Assembly: GCA_021772975.1 (NCBI GenBank)
Contig: JAJFKY010000011.1
Location: 62,001 to 126,000 of the forward strand
Reading direction: 5' to 3'
Source of the DNA: Gammaproteobacteria bacterium
GTDB lineage: Bacteria; Pseudomonadota; Gammaproteobacteria; Xanthomonadales; Wenzhouxiangellaceae
Length of the DNA: 64,000 bases
Of the stretch, positions 37,698 through 48,397 are shown piece by piece (position 1 is the stretch's first letter; every line of letters begins with the position of its first letter). A program made the translations under genes and the position numbers. Below the pieces are notes generated by a model. It was not told where the DNA came from, ran no database searches, and saw only the letters and a program-made list of their open reading frames with translations.

Positions 37698-40004
37698 TTA
37701 TTCGGCAACCGTTTCCTGAGTACGTTGAGAGTCTGGCTGAGCAGGTGCCTCGGTCAGACAGCTTACTTTAAGGCCCTCATCGTCCACATCGACGATAACG
37801 CTGCCACCCTCACTGAGTTTGCCAAATAACAGCTCATCAGCCAGGGCATGCTTGATATGTTGTTGAATAATGCGTTTCATCGGACGTGCGCCCATGTCAC
37901 GGTCAAAGCCCTGTTCAGCAAGCCAGCCGCGTGCAGCGGTAGTGACTTCCAGCTGTACATGCTTATCTGCCAGCGTGTTTTCCAGTTCCAGCAGAAACTT
38001 ATCGACCACCTTGGTAACCACCTCAGGCGGCAATGCGGCGAACTGAATAATGGCATCCAGACGGTTCCGGAATTCCGGTGAAAAGGTGCGCCGGATGACT
38101 TCCATGCTATCGGATGAATCTTTGCTGCCGGTAAAACCGATGGCGCGCTTGCTCAACTGCGCGGCGCCGGCATTGGTGGTCATGACCAGAATGACGTTGC
38201 GAAAATCGGTGCTGCGGCCATTGCTGTCGGTCAGCTTGCCATGGTCCATCACCTGCAGTAGCAGATTAAACACATCCGGATGCGCTTTTTCTATTTCGTC
38301 CAGCAACAGTACCGCGTGCGGCGTTTTATTAACGGCTTCGGTCAACAGGCCGCCCTGGTCGAAACCGACATAACCCGGCGGTGCGCCGATCAGGCGCGAA
38401 ACCGTGTGTGCTTCCATGTATTCGGACATATCAAAGCGGACCAGTTCTATCCCCAGCGTCATCGCCAGTTGCCGGGTCACTTCTGTCTTGCCCACCCCGG
38501 TGGGGCCGGCAAACAGGAACGAGCCAATCGGTTTTTCAGGGTCGTTGAGGCCGGAACGCGCCAGCTTGATGGCAGCGCCCAGATGGCCGATGGCGTTATC
38601 CTGGCCAAATACCACCAGTTTCAGATCACGCTCCAGATTGGCCAGAGCCTGCTTGTCAGAGCGGCTTACCCGCCGCTCGGGGATACGCGCCATACTGGCG
38701 ACGACCTGTTCAATCTGTTCTGCATCGACCAGTTCAGCGCGCTGTTCCTCCGGTTTAAGCCGTTCACGGGCGCCCGCCTCATCAATGACATCAATGGCCT
38801 TGTCCGGCAAATGCCGGTCGTGCAGGTAGCGGACTGATAGGTCCACCGCGGTTTTCAGCGCTGCTTCGCTATAGTCCACACCATGATGCTCGCTGAAACG
38901 GTTTTTCAGGCCGCGCAGGATGTCCACGGTTTCATCCACCGATGGCTCAACGATATCAATCTTCTGAAAACGGCGCGACAGCGCGCGGTCTTTTTCAAAT
39001 ATTCCCCGGTATTCCTGAAAGGTGGTTGAACCAATGCAGCGCAGCTGCCCATTGGCCAGTACCGGCTTGATCAGATTGGAGGCATCCATTACCGTGCCGG
39101 AGGTCGCCCCGGCGCCGATGATGGTATGGATTTCATCGATAAATAAAATCGCGTTATCGAGTTTTTTCAGCTCCGCCAGCAGTGCTTTCAGACGCTGCTC
39201 AAAGTCACCCCGGTATTTGGTGCCGGCCAGCAATGCGCCCATATCCAGGGCGTAAATGGTTGCCCCGGCTATCGCGTCGGGCACCTGGTTTGCAACGATG
39301 CGCAGCGCCAGGCCCTCCGCAATAGCGGTTTTGCCTACCCCGGCTTCACCAACCAGCAGCGGGTTGTTCTTGCGGCGGCGACATAGAATCTGCAAAGTAC
39401 GTTCGATTTCCGGCTGGCGGCCGATCAATGGGTCAATCTTGTCCTGTGCCGCCAGTTCATTCAGGTTACTGGCGAACTGTTCCAGCGGGCTTTTCTCGTC
39501 TTTGCCGTGGCCACTTTCCGTAGCAGTCCGATCACTGGTCAGGCGCAGAGGATCATCACTTGCGCCCTCACCGCCGGGACGAATGCCGTGTGACATGTAG
39601 TTAACCACATCCAAACGGCTGACACCCTGATTATTGAGCAGCCAGGCAGCATGTGACTGCTGCTCGGAAAACATTGCTACCAGGATATTGGCGCCCTGCA
39701 CCACCTTCTTACCGCTCGACTGCACATGATAAACCGCCCGCTGCAGCACCCGCTGGAAGCCCACGGTAGCCTGGGTGTCACGCTCATCATCGGCAGGCAG
39801 TTCGGGCACGGTTTCAGCCAGCACATCGCGCAGATCACGCTCCAGAAGCTCCAGATCAGCACTGCACGCCAGCAAAACCTCATTGGCCGAGGATTCATTC
39901 AACAGGCCAAGCAACAGGTGCTCAACCGTCAGAAACTCATGGTGCATCTCGCGTGCAAAACGATAGGCGGCGCTGATGCTCTGTTCCAGTTCTTTACTAA
40001 ACAT
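37698..40004 (-). CDS. clpA: ClpA, ATPase subunit of ClpAP protease
   Basis: Hexameric AAA+ unfoldase feeding ClpP. 768 aa, near the E. coli length. Two N-terminal Clp-N repeats (HHEFLTVEHLLLGLL at residues 21-35) bind ClpS. The first ATPase module has GEAGVGKTAIAEG and LFIDEIHTIIGAG; the second has GPTGVGKTEVTRQ and LLLDEIEKAH. Sensor and arginine-finger segments (RDMGARPMKRII) close the protein. AGAAGGG precedes the ATG. clpS lies directly upstream in the same direction, so N-end-rule substrates are handled by the pair. Confidence 0.97.
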   Translation of the reverse strand: MFSKELEQSISAAYRFAREMHHEFLTVEHLLLGLLNESSANEVLLACSADLELLERDLRDVLAETVPELPADDERDTQATVGFQRVLQRAVYHVQSSGKKVVQGANILVAMFSEQQSHAAWLLNNQGVSRLDVVNYMSHGIRPGGEGASDDPLRLTSDRTATESGHGKDEKSPLEQFASNLNELAAQDKIDPLIGRQPEIERTLQILCRRRKNNPLLVGEAGVGKTAIAEGLALRIVANQVPDAIAGATIYALDMGALLAGTKYRGDFEQRLKALLAELKKLDNAILFIDEIHTIIGAGATSGTVMDASNLIKPVLANGQLRCIGSTTFQEYRGIFEKDRALSRRFQKIDIVEPSVDETVDILRGLKNRFSEHHGVDYSEAALKTAVDLSVRYLHDRHLPDKAIDVIDEAGARERLKPEEQRAELVDAEQIEQVVASMARIPERRVSRSDKQALANLERDLKLVVFGQDNAIGHLGAAIKLARSGLNDPEKPIGSFLFAGPTGVGKTEVTRQLAMTLGIELVRFDMSEYMEAHTVSRLIGAPPGYVGFDQGGLLTEAVNKTPHAVLLLDEIEKAHPDVFNLLLQVMDHGKLTDSNGRSTDFRNVILVMTTNAGAAQLSKRAIGFTGSKDSSDSMEVIRRTFSPEFRNRLDAIIQFAALPPEVVTKVVDKFLLELENTLADKHVQLEVTTAARGWLAEQGFDRDMGARPMKRIIQQHIKHALADELLFGKLSEGGSVIVDVDDEGLKVSCLTEAPAQPDSQRTQETVAE

Positions 40005-40045
40005 AGCCCTTCTCTAATTGGCTTAACAGGGGTAGCAGGTTGACG

Positions 40046-40438
40046 CTAAGCGGATTCCACACTGCATTGCAGCGGATGCTGGTTTTCACGCGCATAGTCA
40101 TTCACCATAATAGCCTTGGTTTCGGCAATCTGGTAACTGAACAGCCCGCACACGCCTTTGCCACGAGTGTGCACATGCAACATGATCTGGGTGGCGCTGT
40201 CATGATCGAGATTAAAGAACTTCATCAGCACTTCAACCACAAAGTCCATCGGGGTATAGTCATCATTTAACAGCACCACTTTGAACAGTCGGGGTTCTTC
40301 CAGCTCCGGATCGGCCAGTGCCAGACCGAGATGACCTGCATCATCGTGGTCATGACGTTCCGGCCCATCTTCTTCGCCCGCGCGAATACGCCACGGATCG
40401 ATCATATTGAATACACCATTGTCGAATCGTTTTTTCAT
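40046..40438 (-). CDS. clpS: ClpS adaptor of ClpAP
   Basis: Delivers N-degron proteins to ClpA and blocks ssrA-tagged ones. 130 aa; the conserved core is [23 protein letters not shown], the metal/N-degron pocket His in [13 protein letters not shown] and the C-terminal QIAETKA. The N-terminal extension to residue 45 is longer and more acidic/His-rich than usual; the second Met (residue 12, at 40405) could be the real start, as neither has a strong ribosome site. It ends 41 nt before clpA. Confidence 0.95.
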   Translation of the reverse strand: MKKRFDNGVFNMIDPWRIRAGEEDGPERHDHDDAGHLGLALADPELEEPRLFKVVLLNDDYTPMDFVVEVLMKFFNLDHDSATQIMLHVHTRGKGVCGLFSYQIAETKAIMVNDYARENQHPLQCSVESA

Positions 40439-40513
40439 TTCAGATGATATGCTGCTAACTCACACAAGTATCAATGTCATGGCAGTTATTTTACCTCAGA
40501 TTATGACCTGTTA

Positions 40514-41011
40514 ATGAGTATGACCGTTCCTTCCGATCAAGATCAGCCGGATGGCGCCCGTGATCGCTATACCCCCAGGATTACGGTGGCGGCGGTGGTT
40601 GCCTGTCAACAGCGTTTTCTGATGGTTGAAGAATGGGTTAATGAGTTGGCGGTGTTTAACCAGCCGGCCGGCCATCTGGAGCCAGGTGAAAGCCTGCTCG
40701 AAGCCCTGCGGCGTGAAACCCTGGAAGAAAGTGGCTGTGTGATTGAACCCTTACACCTCATCAGCATCTACCACACCGATGCGCTGCAGCCGGACAAGGC
40801 CAAGCTGCGATTTAACTTTGCCGCCCGATTACTTGAACAGCGCCACGGCGCCCAGCTGGATAGCGGGATCATTGCGGCGCACTGGCTCACGCTGGAACAG
40901 TTGCAGCGGCAGCGAGCGCGACTGCGCGGTCCGGTTGTGCTGTCGTGTATCGAGGATTATCAAACTGGCGTGCGGTTGCCATTGTCAGCCATGCAAACCG
41001 TCCGCACATAA
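40514..41011 (+). CDS. nudJ: Nudix hydrolase NudJ-like
   Basis: A pyrophosphohydrolase of thiamine-pyrophosphate/nucleotide type. The Nudix box spans about residues 53-75, beginning GHLEPGE and ending RRETLEESG, with all Glu ligands (REUXEE) present. The strand ITVAAVVACQQRFLMVEE and the tail WLTLEQLQ match NudJ. The gene is divergent from clpS and followed after 5 nt by mnmA, the same order as nudJ-mnmA-hflD in E. coli. ATG 40520 is an alternative start. Confidence 0.9.
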   Translation: MSMTVPSDQDQPDGARDRYTPRITVAAVVACQQRFLMVEEWVNELAVFNQPAGHLEPGESLLEALRRETLEESGCVIEPLHLISIYHTDALQPDKAKLRFNFAARLLEQRHGAQLDSGIIAAHWLTLEQLQRQRARLRGPVVLSCIEDYQTGVRLPLSAMQTVRT

Positions 41012-41016
41012 ACGAC

Positions 41017-42141
41017 ATGTCTAAGGCAACCGATTTTTTCTGTGAGCAATCCCCTGACAAGGTGATGATCGCGATGTCCGGAGGAGTCGATTCATCATTC
41101 AGCGCCAGGCTCGTGCAACAGACCGGTGTTGCTTGTGCCGGCATGTTTATGAAGAACTGGGAGGAAAGTGACGATGAGTTCTGCCCGGCCGAAGCAGATG
41201 CGGATGATGCCCGTAAAGTTGCCGCACATCTGGGACTGCCATTGCACACGCGCAATTTTGCCGCCGAGTACTGGGATGAAGTGTTTCAGGGCTTTTTAGA
41301 CGAGTATCGGCGTGGCCGGACGCCCAATCCGGACATATTGTGTAACCGGGAAATCAAGTTTAAGGTTTTTGCCGAGCATGCCGAGGATCTGGGAGCCAGC
41401 CATATTGCCACCGGTCACTATGCGCGGAAAAAAGTGCTGGACGGCGTCCATTGGCTGTGCCGCGGCGCTGACAGTAATAAAGATCAAAGTTACTTCTTAT
41501 ATGCGATCAGTCAGCAACAGCTTCAGCGTGCCCTGTTTCCGATTGGCGGACTGGCCAAACCCGCCGTCCGTGAACTCGCCCAGGCGGCGGGCATTCCCGT
41601 GCATGCCAAGCGCGATTCCACCGGTATCTGCTTTATCGGTGAGCGCAAATTGAGAGATTTTCTGGCCAGATGGCTGCCGCCACGCCGTGGCGATATCTGT
41701 CTGCCCAATGGTCAACGCATCGGAGTACATCAGGGCGCGCACTATTACACACTGGGTCAGCGGCAGGGACTGGGGATCGGTGGGGTACGTGGTGCAGCCG
41801 AAGCGCCCTGGTATGTGATTGGTAAAGATATGGAAAAAAATATTCTTTTTGTTTCTCAAAATCAAACAGATAACGCTATTATGTCGAATCAACTTGAAGC
41901 TGAGAGCCTGACCTGGATCAGCGGCGAACCGCCCTCTGGCGAACTGCGGCTGAGCGCAAAAATCCGCTATCGGCAAGCAGATCAGGAATGTGAACTGAGT
42001 ATCACTGGTGACCGTGCCCAGGTCAGCTTCAGCCAACCGCAGTGGGCTGCTACGCCAGGTCAGTCGGTGGTTTTTTATGCCCGGGATATCTGTCTGGGCG
42101 GCGGCATTATTGACCGCACCAACGCGCCTGCCGTGACATGA
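41017..42141 (+). CDS. mnmA: tRNA-specific 2-thiouridylase MnmA
   Basis: Adds sulfur to U34 of tRNA Lys/Glu/Gln in the cytoplasm. The frame is open from 40945, but that would overlap nudJ; MSKATDFF at 41017 gives 374 aa, the family length. The PP-loop MSGGVDSS (about 20-27), first catalytic Cys in PDILCNREIKF (about 109) and second in STGICFIGER (about 204) are all present. The PUA-like C-terminal barrel follows. The stop overlaps hflD by 4 nt. Confidence 0.96.
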   Translation: MSKATDFFCEQSPDKVMIAMSGGVDSSFSARLVQQTGVACAGMFMKNWEESDDEFCPAEADADDARKVAAHLGLPLHTRNFAAEYWDEVFQGFLDEYRRGRTPNPDILCNREIKFKVFAEHAEDLGASHIATGHYARKKVLDGVHWLCRGADSNKDQSYFLYAISQQQLQRALFPIGGLAKPAVRELAQAAGIPVHAKRDSTGICFIGERKLRDFLARWLPPRRGDICLPNGQRIGVHQGAHYYTLGQRQGLGIGGVRGAAEAPWYVIGKDMEKNILFVSQNQTDNAIMSNQLEAESLTWISGEPPSGELRLSAKIRYRQADQECELSITGDRAQVSFSQPQWAATPGQSVVFYARDICLGGGIIDRTNAPAVT

Positions 42142-42809
42142 GCAAGCGATCCATACATTCACAGACGCTGGCGCTGGCCGGGGTGCTCCAGGCCACCGCG
42201 CAAGTGCACGATATTGCCAATAAGGGCTTGACCGACCAGGACGCCACGCTGGCCAGCTTGCGCAGTGTGTTGCAGCTGGATGCTGACTCGATTCAGACCG
42301 CCGTCGGCAGGCCCTCTGAACTGCGTTACGGACTGCGCAATCTGCAAAGGCTTTTTTCCGGGGACCAGGACAAAGTTCCGGCGCTGCAATATGCCATGCT
42401 GATCATGCAATTGGCGCGCAACCTGCAAGGCGATACGCAACGCCAGCAGGCCCTGGCCAGGGAGCTGCAACTGATCGGCAGGAATATTATCTCGCCGGCC
42501 GAACCGGAGACTGATCGCGATGAGCAGACCACAATGGCCGAAGCAGGTGCCGGGGTTTTGCAGCCGGAAATTATCAGCCAGCTTGCCAATGCCTGGAGTG
42601 AGCAGGTGCGCAGCCTGAAACCATCGATCAGCGTGCACGGCAAACCGCTGTATCTGCAAAATGATAATAACGTGCATTTGATCCGTGCGTTGCTGCTGGC
42701 CGCGCTGCGTGCAGCCTGGCTATGGCAGCAGCTGGGTGGCCGCCGCTGGCATTTGATCCTGCGGCGCAAACGGATTCTGCAGGCCACCAGTGAGTTGCTG
42801 CTGGCTTGA
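42138..42809 (+). CDS. hflD: HflD-family lysogenization regulator homologue
   Basis: A 223-aa, all-helical protein; in E. coli HflD binds phage CII and lies at the inner membrane face. Characteristic segments are LALAGVLQATAQVHDIANKG, LRYGLRNLQRLFSG, a central helix ALQYAMLIMQLARNLQ and the C-terminal RALLLAALRAAWLWQQLGGRRWHLIL. Translationally coupled to mnmA (ATGA). In E. coli purB follows; here acnA does. Confidence 0.93.
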   Translation: MSKRSIHSQTLALAGVLQATAQVHDIANKGLTDQDATLASLRSVLQLDADSIQTAVGRPSELRYGLRNLQRLFSGDQDKVPALQYAMLIMQLARNLQGDTQRQQALARELQLIGRNIISPAEPETDRDEQTTMAEAGAGVLQPEIISQLANAWSEQVRSLKPSISVHGKPLYLQNDNNVHLIRALLLAALRAAWLWQQLGGRRWHLILRRKRILQATSELLLA

Positions 42810-42935
42810 AATGATGGCTTGACTTCAAAGTGTCAAACCCAGCCCCGGCCAGGGTCCGGCATGTTAAAATGCAGCTTAGGTTTTAATTACCGCAGTGGCC
42901 CAGCCAGCCACTCAATACTTGCACTGGAGCCATGA

Positions 42936-45713
42936 ATGTCAGCAAAGATCGATTGTCACGCCACCGTAACCGCCAACAAGCGCGAATATCAGATATGCAG
43001 TCTGAACAAACTCAGCCAGCAATATGACCTTAAGCGTCTGCCTTTTTCACTCAAGATATTGCTGGAGAATCTGCTGCGTCATCAGGCTTCCGGCTACGTT
43101 ACCACCAGCGACATCGAAGCGCTCTGCCAATGGGACCCCAAGGCTGAACCGAAAACTGAGATCGCGTTCACCCCTGCCCGCGTGGTGTTGCAGGATTTTA
43201 CCGGTGTACCGGCAGTGGTGGATCTGGCCGCGATGCGTGATGCCATGAGCAACCTGGGCGGCGATCCGGATTTGATCAATCCACTGTCACCGGCCGAACT
43301 GGTCATTGATCACTCGGTGCAGGTCGATGAATACGGCACCGCCGGCTCACTGGACGCCAACAATGTGATCGAATTCAAGCGCAACCGGGAGCGTTATCAG
43401 TTTCTGCGCTGGGGCCAGACGGCGTTTGATAATTTCAAGGTGGTTCCGCCCAATACCGGCATTGTGCATCAGGTCAATCTGGAATTTCTGGGCCGGGTGG
43501 TATTCGGGGTTCAGAAGGACGGCGCCTGGCACGCCTGGCCGGATACACTGGTGGGTACTGATTCGCATACCACTATGATCAACGGGATTGGCGTGCTGGG
43601 CTGGGGGGTTGGCGGTATTGAAGCCGAAGCAGCCATGCTGGGCCAGCCGGTTACCATGCTGATTCCGCAGGTGGTGGGTTTCAAACTGTCCGGCAAGTTA
43701 CCGGAAGGCTCGACCGCTACCGACCTGGTGCTGACGGTAACCCAGATGCTGCGTGAGCACGGCGTAGTGGGCAAGTTTGTGGAATTTTACGGTGATGGTC
43801 TGACCAACCTGCCGCTGGCCGATCGCGCTACCATTGCCAATATGGCGCCTGAATACGGCGCCACCTGCGGTATTTTCCCGGTCGACGCGGAAAGTCTGCG
43901 GTATATGAAATTATCCGGCCGCTCGCAGGAGCAGATAGAACTGGTGGAAGCCTATATGCGCCATCAGGGCATGTTCCGTGAAGACGGTGACACCGAAGCC
44001 GAGTATACCGCTGCACTGGAATTGGATATGGGCACCGTGGTGCCCAGCCTGGCCGGCCCCAAGCGTCCGCAGGATCGTGTCCTGCTATCAGAAGCACAAC
44101 AGAGTTTCCGCCGGGACTGCGCCAAGCTGACCCAAAGCCGGGATGAAAAATCCAACTGTGAGTCGCGCTTTGCCGATGAAGGTGGTGGCACCGCGGTCGG
44201 CAATGATGAGGCCAAACCCGGCGCCAATGGCGGCTGTGTTCAGGTCAGCTTTGAGGGTGAAACGTTTGATTTGAAAGATGGCGCGGTAGTGGTCGCGGCA
44301 ATTACCAGTTGTACCAATACCTCCAACCCCGCGGTGATGATCGGTTCGGCCCTGCTGGCCAGAAATGCCGCTGCCAAAGGCCTTAAGGTCAAACCCTGGG
44401 TGAAAACCAGTCTGGCGCCGGGCTCCAGGGTGGTGACCGACTATTTGAAGAAAGCCGAACTGCTGGATGATCTGGAAGCGCTCGGTTTTTATACGGTTGG
44501 CTATGGTTGCACGACCTGTATCGGCAACTCAGGACCATTGCCGGATGAAATCGGCAGTGCGGTGCGTGATAATGATCTGGTGGTGTGTTCGGTGTTGTCG
44601 GGTAATCGCAACTTTGAAGGCCGGATTCATGCTGACATCAAGATGAACTATCTGGCCTCCCCGCCGCTGGTAGTTGCCTATGCGCTGGCTGGCAGTCTGG
44701 ATGTTGATCTGAACAATGATCCGCTCGGTGAGGATGCCGATGGTAATGCGGTTTATCTCAAGGACATCTGGCCGGAAGCCAGTGAGATTCAAGATTTTAT
44801 CGCCAGCAGCATTAATGCTGATATGTTCCAGAGCAGTTACGGCAGCGTATTTGAAGGCGACGAGCGCTGGAAATCCATCCAGATTCCGGAAGGCCAGAAT
44901 TTCGATTGGCAGGATGACTCCACCTATATTCAGAATCCGCCCTATTTCGAAGGCATGAACCTGGATGTGCCGGAGATTAACGACATCAAAGACGCCCGTT
45001 GTCTTGTCAAGGTGGGCGACAGCATCACCACCGACCATATTTCACCAGCCGGCTCCATCCAGCCGGATTCGCCGGCCGGCGAATATCTGCAAAGCAAAGG
45101 CGTGCCTCCCGGGCAGTTCAACTCCTATGGCTCCCGCCGTGGTAATCATGAAGTCATGATGCGCGGCACTTTCGCCAATGTGCGCCTGCGCAATCAACTG
45201 GCACCGGGCACTGAAGGCGGTTATACCACCCATATACCCAGTGGTGAGCAGATGAGCATTTTTGATGCCGCGATGCGGTATCAGCAGGATAACGTGCCCC
45301 TGGTGGTATTGGCGGGCAAGGAATACGGTACCGGCTCGTCACGTGACTGGGCAGCCAAAGGCACGCTGTTGCTGGGCGTCAAGGCGGTGATCACTACCAG
45401 CTTTGAGCGTATTCACCGTTCCAACCTGGTAGGTATGGGCGTATTGCCGCTGAACTTCATGGATGGTGACAGCATTGAATCGCTGGGTTTGACCGGTAAG
45501 GAAACCTTCAGCATTGAAGGCCTTGGAGACGGCAGTGCTAAAACCGTTGAAGTAACGGCTGTCAGTGATGCCGGCGACAGCAAGACCTTCACCTGCAAGG
45601 TGCGCCTGGATACCCCGCAGGAAGTCGAATATTACCGGCATGGTGGTATTCTGCACTACGTCCTGCGGCAACTGGCCAGCAACCCGCCGGCGGAAAATCA
45701 GGCCGCCGCCTGA
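42936..45713 (+). CDS. acnA: aconitate hydratase A
   Basis: Interconverts citrate and isocitrate in the TCA and glyoxylate cycles. 925 aa with the [4Fe-4S] ligands in SCTNTSNP (Cys near 458) and [12 protein letters not shown] (two Cys near 524-527). The N-terminal [28 protein letters not shown] and the C-terminal swivel domain ([25 protein letters not shown]) are typical AcnA/IRP. GGAG precedes the ATG. An insertion of about 40 aa (residues 395-430, [15 protein letters not shown]) between domains is common in proteobacterial AcnA. It works with isocitrate lyase encoded at the end of the window. Confidence 0.97.
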   Translation: MSAKIDCHATVTANKREYQICSLNKLSQQYDLKRLPFSLKILLENLLRHQASGYVTTSDIEALCQWDPKAEPKTEIAFTPARVVLQDFTGVPAVVDLAAMRDAMSNLGGDPDLINPLSPAELVIDHSVQVDEYGTAGSLDANNVIEFKRNRERYQFLRWGQTAFDNFKVVPPNTGIVHQVNLEFLGRVVFGVQKDGAWHAWPDTLVGTDSHTTMINGIGVLGWGVGGIEAEAAMLGQPVTMLIPQVVGFKLSGKLPEGSTATDLVLTVTQMLREHGVVGKFVEFYGDGLTNLPLADRATIANMAPEYGATCGIFPVDAESLRYMKLSGRSQEQIELVEAYMRHQGMFREDGDTEAEYTAALELDMGTVVPSLAGPKRPQDRVLLSEAQQSFRRDCAKLTQSRDEKSNCESRFADEGGGTAVGNDEAKPGANGGCVQVSFEGETFDLKDGAVVVAAITSCTNTSNPAVMIGSALLARNAAAKGLKVKPWVKTSLAPGSRVVTDYLKKAELLDDLEALGFYTVGYGCTTCIGNSGPLPDEIGSAVRDNDLVVCSVLSGNRNFEGRIHADIKMNYLASPPLVVAYALAGSLDVDLNNDPLGEDADGNAVYLKDIWPEASEIQDFIASSINADMFQSSYGSVFEGDERWKSIQIPEGQNFDWQDDSTYIQNPPYFEGMNLDVPEINDIKDARCLVKVGDSITTDHISPAGSIQPDSPAGEYLQSKGVPPGQFNSYGSRRGNHEVMMRGTFANVRLRNQLAPGTEGGYTTHIPSGEQMSIFDAAMRYQQDNVPLVVLAGKEYGTGSSRDWAAKGTLLLGVKAVITTSFERIHRSNLVGMGVLPLNFMDGDSIESLGLTGKETFSIEGLGDGSAKTVEVTAVSDAGDSKTFTCKVRLDTPQEVEYYRHGGILHYVLRQLASNPPAENQAAA

Positions 45714-45749
45714 AGCGTCGATTGCCTATCGCCCGGTTGCTTAAAGTAT

Positions 45750-45780
45750 GCCCCTCTGCCGGCAAGTCCTGCCGAGGGGC
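45750..45780 (+). terminator. hairpin after acnA
   Basis: GCCCCTC (45750-45756) pairs with GAGGGGC (45774-45780), with inner partial pairing (TGCCGG/CCTGCC). There is no T-run. It is 36 nt past the acnA stop and directly before the channel gene. Confidence 0.5.
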
Positions 45781-45789
45781 TGACTACGG

Positions 45790-47901
45790 ATGTTTGCTAC
45801 CGTGAGTTATATCTACTCCGCTGCACCCTATACCAGTAAAACCCGGTTCTCCAGCTGGTTGTTATTGCTGCTGGGGGGGCTGTTGGGGAGTCTGTTGGTC
45901 TGGGCGCCGCCCGCTCACGGTCAGGTCGAAAACCTGTTTGATTCAGGCAGCCAGGAATCACCGGACCTACCCAATCCAACCGAATTGGAGAATGATTGGC
46001 AACTCTATCTGACCGATACCGAGAGTGAACAAAGGCCCGCGGCCGCGCAGCAACTGGTCGCGCATCTAACCGCCCTCGCCGGCGCCATTCCAGAGGATGC
46101 CAGACCGCCTAAGCTCGACAGTGACCTTAATTCGCTGCAGACAGCCCTGGATAAATGGCTGACGCTGCAACAGCAGGTGCAATCGCCGGTGGAAGCACCG
46201 GTTGCTCAGGATCTGGATACCACTCTGGCGGCTTATCTGCAGTTGGGCGAAAAACGTGATCTCACCGCTCAACAGATCAAAATTGTGGAGCAGTCGCTGG
46301 AAAGTCTGGAACGTGACCAGCGGGATTTGAGTCTCACGCTGGACAATCTGCGTCGTGATTATCGTGCCCTGGAAGTCACCAGCCCGGCTCGTTTCAAACT
46401 AGGGTTGCAGCGTATGATCGGCCGACTGCTGATCATGAACGCGGAACTGAACAGCGAGCAGAAGCGGTTTGAACTGACGCGTCTGCTGAAGCAGTTAAGT
46501 ACCCGCGACGCTGCCTTGACTGAACTGGCGCGTCAATTGGAACCTCAAGCTGACCTGGGTGTGGAATTGCCCGAATGTGATCCGGATATCACCATCGAAC
46601 AGCCGTTGAGCCTGCTCGATGAAGTGACCCAGATTGAAAATACCGGTTGTCAGGTTATGTATGATCTGCTGAATAGCTGGCAACTGATGGCTGAAGCGGA
46701 GTTGGTACCGATGCCAGCGATCGACAATATAGAACTGCGGCGGATTCAACTGACCGACAGTATGAACCGCTTGCCCGATTTGCGTGAACGCTTACAGACC
46801 CAGCTGCTCGCGGAGGCATCGAATACCAACGCTGAGCAAGGCGCGAGCCTGGAGGATTTGAGCAGCGGCCTGGAGCAACTGGCGGTGGCTGAGCAGCAGC
46901 TCAATCAAAGCAATTTGATGCTGCAGTTGATCGATTTGCAGCAGATCCGGGGGTCATCAACACTGGTGCGTTTTTGGTATGGGGTAAAGACTTTCATGAG
47001 CGATGCCTGGCGTAACGTTAATGCCGCACTGCGCATCCGGTTGTTCTCCATCGGTGACAGCATTGTTACCACACTGAGTATTCTGAGGGTGATCTTTATT
47101 GTCTGGCTGGGCTGGTGGCTGTCCAGATTATTCCGCAGTACTATCGGGCGATTTTCTCGCCACCGCTTCGCCGGTGGCGAGAGTGCGGCCTGGTACACCT
47201 TAAGCAGGATCGGCCATTACATCATCATTATTGCGGCCATTTTTATCGGCCTGTCCTCGATTGGGCTGGACCTCAGTAATCTGGCGATCATTGCCGGTGC
47301 GCTGTCGGTTGGCGTGGGTTTTGGCCTGCAATCGATTGTCAGTAATTTTGTATCAGGTTTGATCCTGCTGTTCGAGCGCAGCATTAAAATCGGTGACTAC
47401 ATTGATCTGGAGGGCGGTATTACCGGGCAGGTACGCGCTATCAACACCCGTTTTACCCGCATCAACACCAATGACAATATTGATATCCTGGTACCCAACA
47501 GTGAACTGGTCAGTAATCGCCTGATCAACTGGACCATGCACGAAGCCATGCGACGCCTGCATGTGCCATTTGGCGTCGCCTATGGCTCGGATAAGGAACT
47601 GGTCAAAAAGGCGGCGCTGGAAGCTGCCGAAAAGGTGCCTTATACCGTCATGGACTACCCCAACCGCAATCCGGATGTATGGCTGGTCGAGTTTGGCGAC
47701 TCCAGCATTAATTTTGAATTGCTGATCTGGCTGCGCGATGGTGTCAAACGACCGGCCCGCGTTCAGGCCGCTTATCTCTGGGAGCTGGAAACAGCGCTGG
47801 CAAAATATGGCATTGAGATTCCCTTCCCGCAACGGGACCTGCATTTACGCAGCGGTTTTCCGGAGCGTGACAGCAAAGGCCCGCCCAGCAAGATTGAATA
47901 A
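45790..47901 (+). CDS. MscS-family mechanosensitive channel with long periplasmic domain
   Basis: A 703-aa osmotic safety valve of the inner membrane. A signal-like segment (WLLLLLGGLLGSLLVWAPPAHG) is followed by about 370 residues of coiled, likely periplasmic sequence. A few transmembrane helices come next and the MscS core: pore helix GALSVGVGFGLQSIVSNFVSGLILLFER (split about 503-531) and beta-domain IKIGDYIDLEGG, then ILVPNSELVSNRLINWT. It resembles MscK/YjeP-type large members in layout but is shorter. Overall identity of the subfamily is not certain. Confidence 0.9.
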   Translation: MFATVSYIYSAAPYTSKTRFSSWLLLLLGGLLGSLLVWAPPAHGQVENLFDSGSQESPDLPNPTELENDWQLYLTDTESEQRPAAAQQLVAHLTALAGAIPEDARPPKLDSDLNSLQTALDKWLTLQQQVQSPVEAPVAQDLDTTLAAYLQLGEKRDLTAQQIKIVEQSLESLERDQRDLSLTLDNLRRDYRALEVTSPARFKLGLQRMIGRLLIMNAELNSEQKRFELTRLLKQLSTRDAALTELARQLEPQADLGVELPECDPDITIEQPLSLLDEVTQIENTGCQVMYDLLNSWQLMAEAELVPMPAIDNIELRRIQLTDSMNRLPDLRERLQTQLLAEASNTNAEQGASLEDLSSGLEQLAVAEQQLNQSNLMLQLIDLQQIRGSSTLVRFWYGVKTFMSDAWRNVNAALRIRLFSIGDSIVTTLSILRVIFIVWLGWWLSRLFRSTIGRFSRHRFAGGESAAWYTLSRIGHYIIIIAAIFIGLSSIGLDLSNLAIIAGALSVGVGFGLQSIVSNFVSGLILLFERSIKIGDYIDLEGGITGQVRAINTRFTRINTNDNIDILVPNSELVSNRLINWTMHEAMRRLHVPFGVAYGSDKELVKKAALEAAEKVPYTVMDYPNRNPDVWLVEFGDSSINFELLIWLRDGVKRPARVQAAYLWELETALAKYGIEIPFPQRDLHLRSGFPERDSKGPPSKIE

Positions 47902-47918
47902 ACCCGGCAAGCAGACGA

Positions 47919-48353
47919 TCAGATACCCCGCATAAATTGACGCAAAAAAATCAGGTATTTCGGGTCCTCATACTCAAATGCTTCTTCGCCATCAAGCATA
48001 TAGGCCCGCGCCAGCTCATCCTTGGCGCGGGCCTCATTGTTCAGTTCATATTGCACCTGCCCCAGGCGCAGGTGAACAAAGCCCGTGCCTATTGCGCCCG
48101 GGCAATACATCGCACGGCTTAAATAAATTCGCGCCTCGCTAAACTCATCGAGCAGAAAATAACAATCCCCTAATGCCACCAGCACCCAGGTAGCCGCTTC
48201 CCAGTCTTCAATTGGTTCAGGGATCAGTGCCAGAGCCTGCTGATAGACTTTGATAGCGGCCCGATAATCTTCGTGCTCTTCGCATAAGTCGTTGCCTTGA
48301 TCGGTCAGTGCTACGATGCGCGCATGCAGCGCGTCATCCATTTGTTCACTCAT
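47919..48353 (-). CDS. TPR protein, probable immunity protein to the Rhs toxin
   Basis: A 144-aa soluble protein of three or four TPR helix pairs: DYRAAIKVYQQALALIPEP, WEAATWVLVALGDCYFLLDEFSEARIYLSRAMY, GTGFVHLRLGQVQYELNNEARAKDELARAYML. It ends with the DPKYLIFLRQ motif. Proteins of this size with the WEAATW/DPKYL signatures are repeatedly found just downstream of polymorphic toxins, where they are taken as immunity proteins; that is general family knowledge and this instance is inference. It lies 90 nt after the toxin stop, beyond a strong hairpin. No signal peptide, so it would protect the cytoplasm. No obvious Shine-Dalgarno. Confidence 0.78.
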   Translation of the reverse strand: MSEQMDDALHARIVALTDQGNDLCEEHEDYRAAIKVYQQALALIPEPIEDWEAATWVLVALGDCYFLLDEFSEARIYLSRAMYCPGAIGTGFVHLRLGQVQYELNNEARAKDELARAYMLDGEEAFEYEDPKYLIFLRQFMRGI

Positions 48354-48397
48354 ACAATATCAACTTTCCCGCCAATGAATTTTCGTGTCTCACAGGG

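Noticed and set aside
37304-37708. 134-aa minus-strand open frame next to clpA
   Set aside because: Overlaps the clpA stop, no ribosome site, no family; noted only as possible decayed gene.
40945-41016. Longer start for mnmA
   Set aside because: It would overlap nudJ and add residues not found in MnmA; the start at 41017 gives the normal length.
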